This document shows, piece by piece, positions 63,497 through 64,000 of a stretch of 64,000 nucleotides of DNA (the stretch's first letter is position 1; each line of letters starts with the position of its first letter). Below the pieces are notes generated by a model that did no database searches, was not told the origin of the DNA, and saw nothing but the letters and a program-made list of their open reading frames with translations. Position numbers and translations under genes: made by a program. The DNA lies in assembly GCF_009881055.1 (NCBI RefSeq), contig NZ_WXFG01000016.1:62001-126000 (forward strand), written 5' to 3'. The DNA comes from Peptoclostridium sp. (GTDB lineage: Bacteria; Bacillota; Clostridia; Peptostreptococcales; Peptostreptococcaceae).

Positions 63497-64000
63497 CTAA
63501 TCCCTATATACAAACCTATGATTCATGCCGTTTGTAAACTCAATTGAAGCTATTTGTTTGTTCTCCCTGACAGTAATTCGACTTATGACACTGAGCATTA
63601 GATCTTTGAGCAGCTGCTTGTCCATAGTCATGACAAGCTTATTATAATCGATATGTTTTGATTCCAATAGATTTTGAGCCAAGAGGTATTGGGTGGCCTT
63701 CTTGATAAAGCTCAAATCATGACCGGGCAGGTTCTTCGAGTATTCGACGGACCTGTCTTTTATTTTTTTGTTTATATTGTCAATCTTAGTTTTAAGATCC
63801 TGTTTTCTTACAAGATAGTCCTTTTCCGACATAGCATCGTCTGAAAATAAAAAGAGATCCTCAAGTCTTTGCATTGCCCTTTCACATTTTTTCTTTTCTT
63901 CCTTTAGCGTATCCAGGGTAAAGTCCTTTTCGATATTTTTACCTTCATCTTCAATTTTGTCGAATAATATGTCTTGGGTTGAGCCCGTGAATACCCTGTG
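63497..64000 (-). CDS. Large serine recombinase, C-terminal part (partial)
   Basis: An open frame of 167 codons enters from the right edge and ends at a TAG (63499-63497). The protein has a long charged helical stretch with coiled-coil character (LKEEKKKCERAMQRLEDL, then KDYLVRKQDLKTKIDNIN) and the usual C-terminal end of clostridial large serine recombinases (LPGHDLSFIKKATQYLLAQN, LKDLMLSVISRITV, then NGMNHRFVYRD). The catalytic N-terminal domain, zinc ribbon and most of the recombinase domain lie outside. It ends 56 bases from the break in miaB. Its codons at 63725-63760 (KDRSVEYSKNLP) coincide with the duplicated hairpin. Confidence 0.82.
   Translation of the reverse strand, partial: HRVFTGSTQDILFDKIEDEGKNIEKDFTLDTLKEEKKKCERAMQRLEDLFLFSDDAMSEKDYLVRKQDLKTKIDNINKKIKDRSVEYSKNLPGHDLSFIKKATQYLLAQNLLESKHIDYNKLVMTMDKQLLKDLMLSVISRITVRENKQIASIEFTNGMNHRFVYRD
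63725..63760 (+). repeat. Exact copy of the pabC terminator hairpin inside the recombinase gene (repeat copy 2)
   Basis: Identical over 36 bases to 63129-63164, in the same orientation, and followed by TATTTTTTT on the plus strand. Read from the plus strand it is a full intrinsic terminator; read from the recombinase strand it is coding and has no T run after it. Similarity continues weakly for about 20 bases on the T-rich side. Confidence 0.85.

Larger units (their letters stand above)
63441..64000. mobile_element. Left end of an integrated element carrying a serine recombinase
   Basis: From about 63441 the sequence no longer continues miaB and the only gene is the recombinase reading toward the break, as is usual for an integrase next to its attachment site. 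The other end is beyond the window, so size, cargo and type (prophage, conjugative or skin-like element) are unknown. Confidence 0.72.

Noticed and set aside
1-64000. tRNA, rRNA, CRISPR arrays, T-box leaders or a full insertion sequence
   Set aside because: No CCA-ended cloverleaf, no rRNA-like stretch, no spaced direct repeats, no T-box signature before the aminoacylation-type genes and no transposase were seen; a profile search would be needed to exclude small RNAs.

Overview
The window is a dense, almost entirely plus-strand stretch of a low-to-moderate G+C, Gram-positive anaerobe of the Clostridia type. The evidence is a Bacillus/Clostridium-style fla/che operon ending in sigD, PolC, RNase Y, FliY with CheC and CheD, clostridial spacing of genes, AGGAGG ribosome sites and many TTG starts. 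A tRNA 2-selenouridine synthase (mnmH) suggests that the cell uses selenium. A Peptostreptococcaceae-like selenium-using amino-acid fermenter would fit, but the species cannot be fixed from the sequence alone.

Layout. (1) 1-24571: one long motility operon. It starts with the last codons of probable fliJ, then ylxF, fliK, flgD, flgE, flbD, motA, motB, fliL, fliM, fliY, cheY, fliO, fliP, fliQ, fliR, flhB, flhA, flhF, flhG, a PilZ protein, cheB, cheA, cheW, cheC, cheD, a small membrane protein, sigD and a DUF342 protein. It covers hook assembly, stator, switch, export gate, flagellar number and placement, chemotaxis adaptation and the late flagellar sigma factor. (2) 24600-37333: rpsB-tsf with a structured leader, then pyrH, frr, a small ORF, uppS, cdsA, and a second unit dxr-rseP-ispG-polC (translation, envelope lipid and isoprenoid synthesis, replication). 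(3) 37338-47384: rimP-nusA-ylxR-ylxQ-infB-rbfA-nrnA-truB-ribF, then rpsO and pnp, each with leader or terminator signals. (4) 47436-56891: aspartokinase, ftsK/spoIIIE, mnmH, rimO, pgsA, then recA (SOS box) and rny. (5) 56913-60004: uppP and an uncharacterised secreted protein on the minus strand, a histidine phosphatase on the plus strand, and a PadR regulator on the minus strand. (6) 60211-63174: pabA-pabB-pabC for p-aminobenzoate (folate) synthesis, closed by an intrinsic terminator.

The right end is the most unusual part. The start of miaB (63296-63440) is intact up to the codons for the first cluster cysteine, then breaks off. It is followed at once by the C-terminal part of a large serine recombinase reading back toward the break and running off the window. 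This looks like an integrated element whose attachment site is inside miaB; a 7-bp inverted repeat is centred exactly on the point where MiaB similarity ends. A 36-nt sequence forming the pabC terminator hairpin is repeated without a mismatch inside the recombinase coding sequence 596 bp away.

Other regulatory structure worth reading: a possible pseudoknot in the rpsB leader, terminator-like hairpins in the rimP-nusA leader and between rpsB and tsf, a long stem in the rpsO leader, and a duplicated 22-bp motif around the PadR promoter. No rRNA, tRNA, CRISPR array or complete insertion sequence was found.
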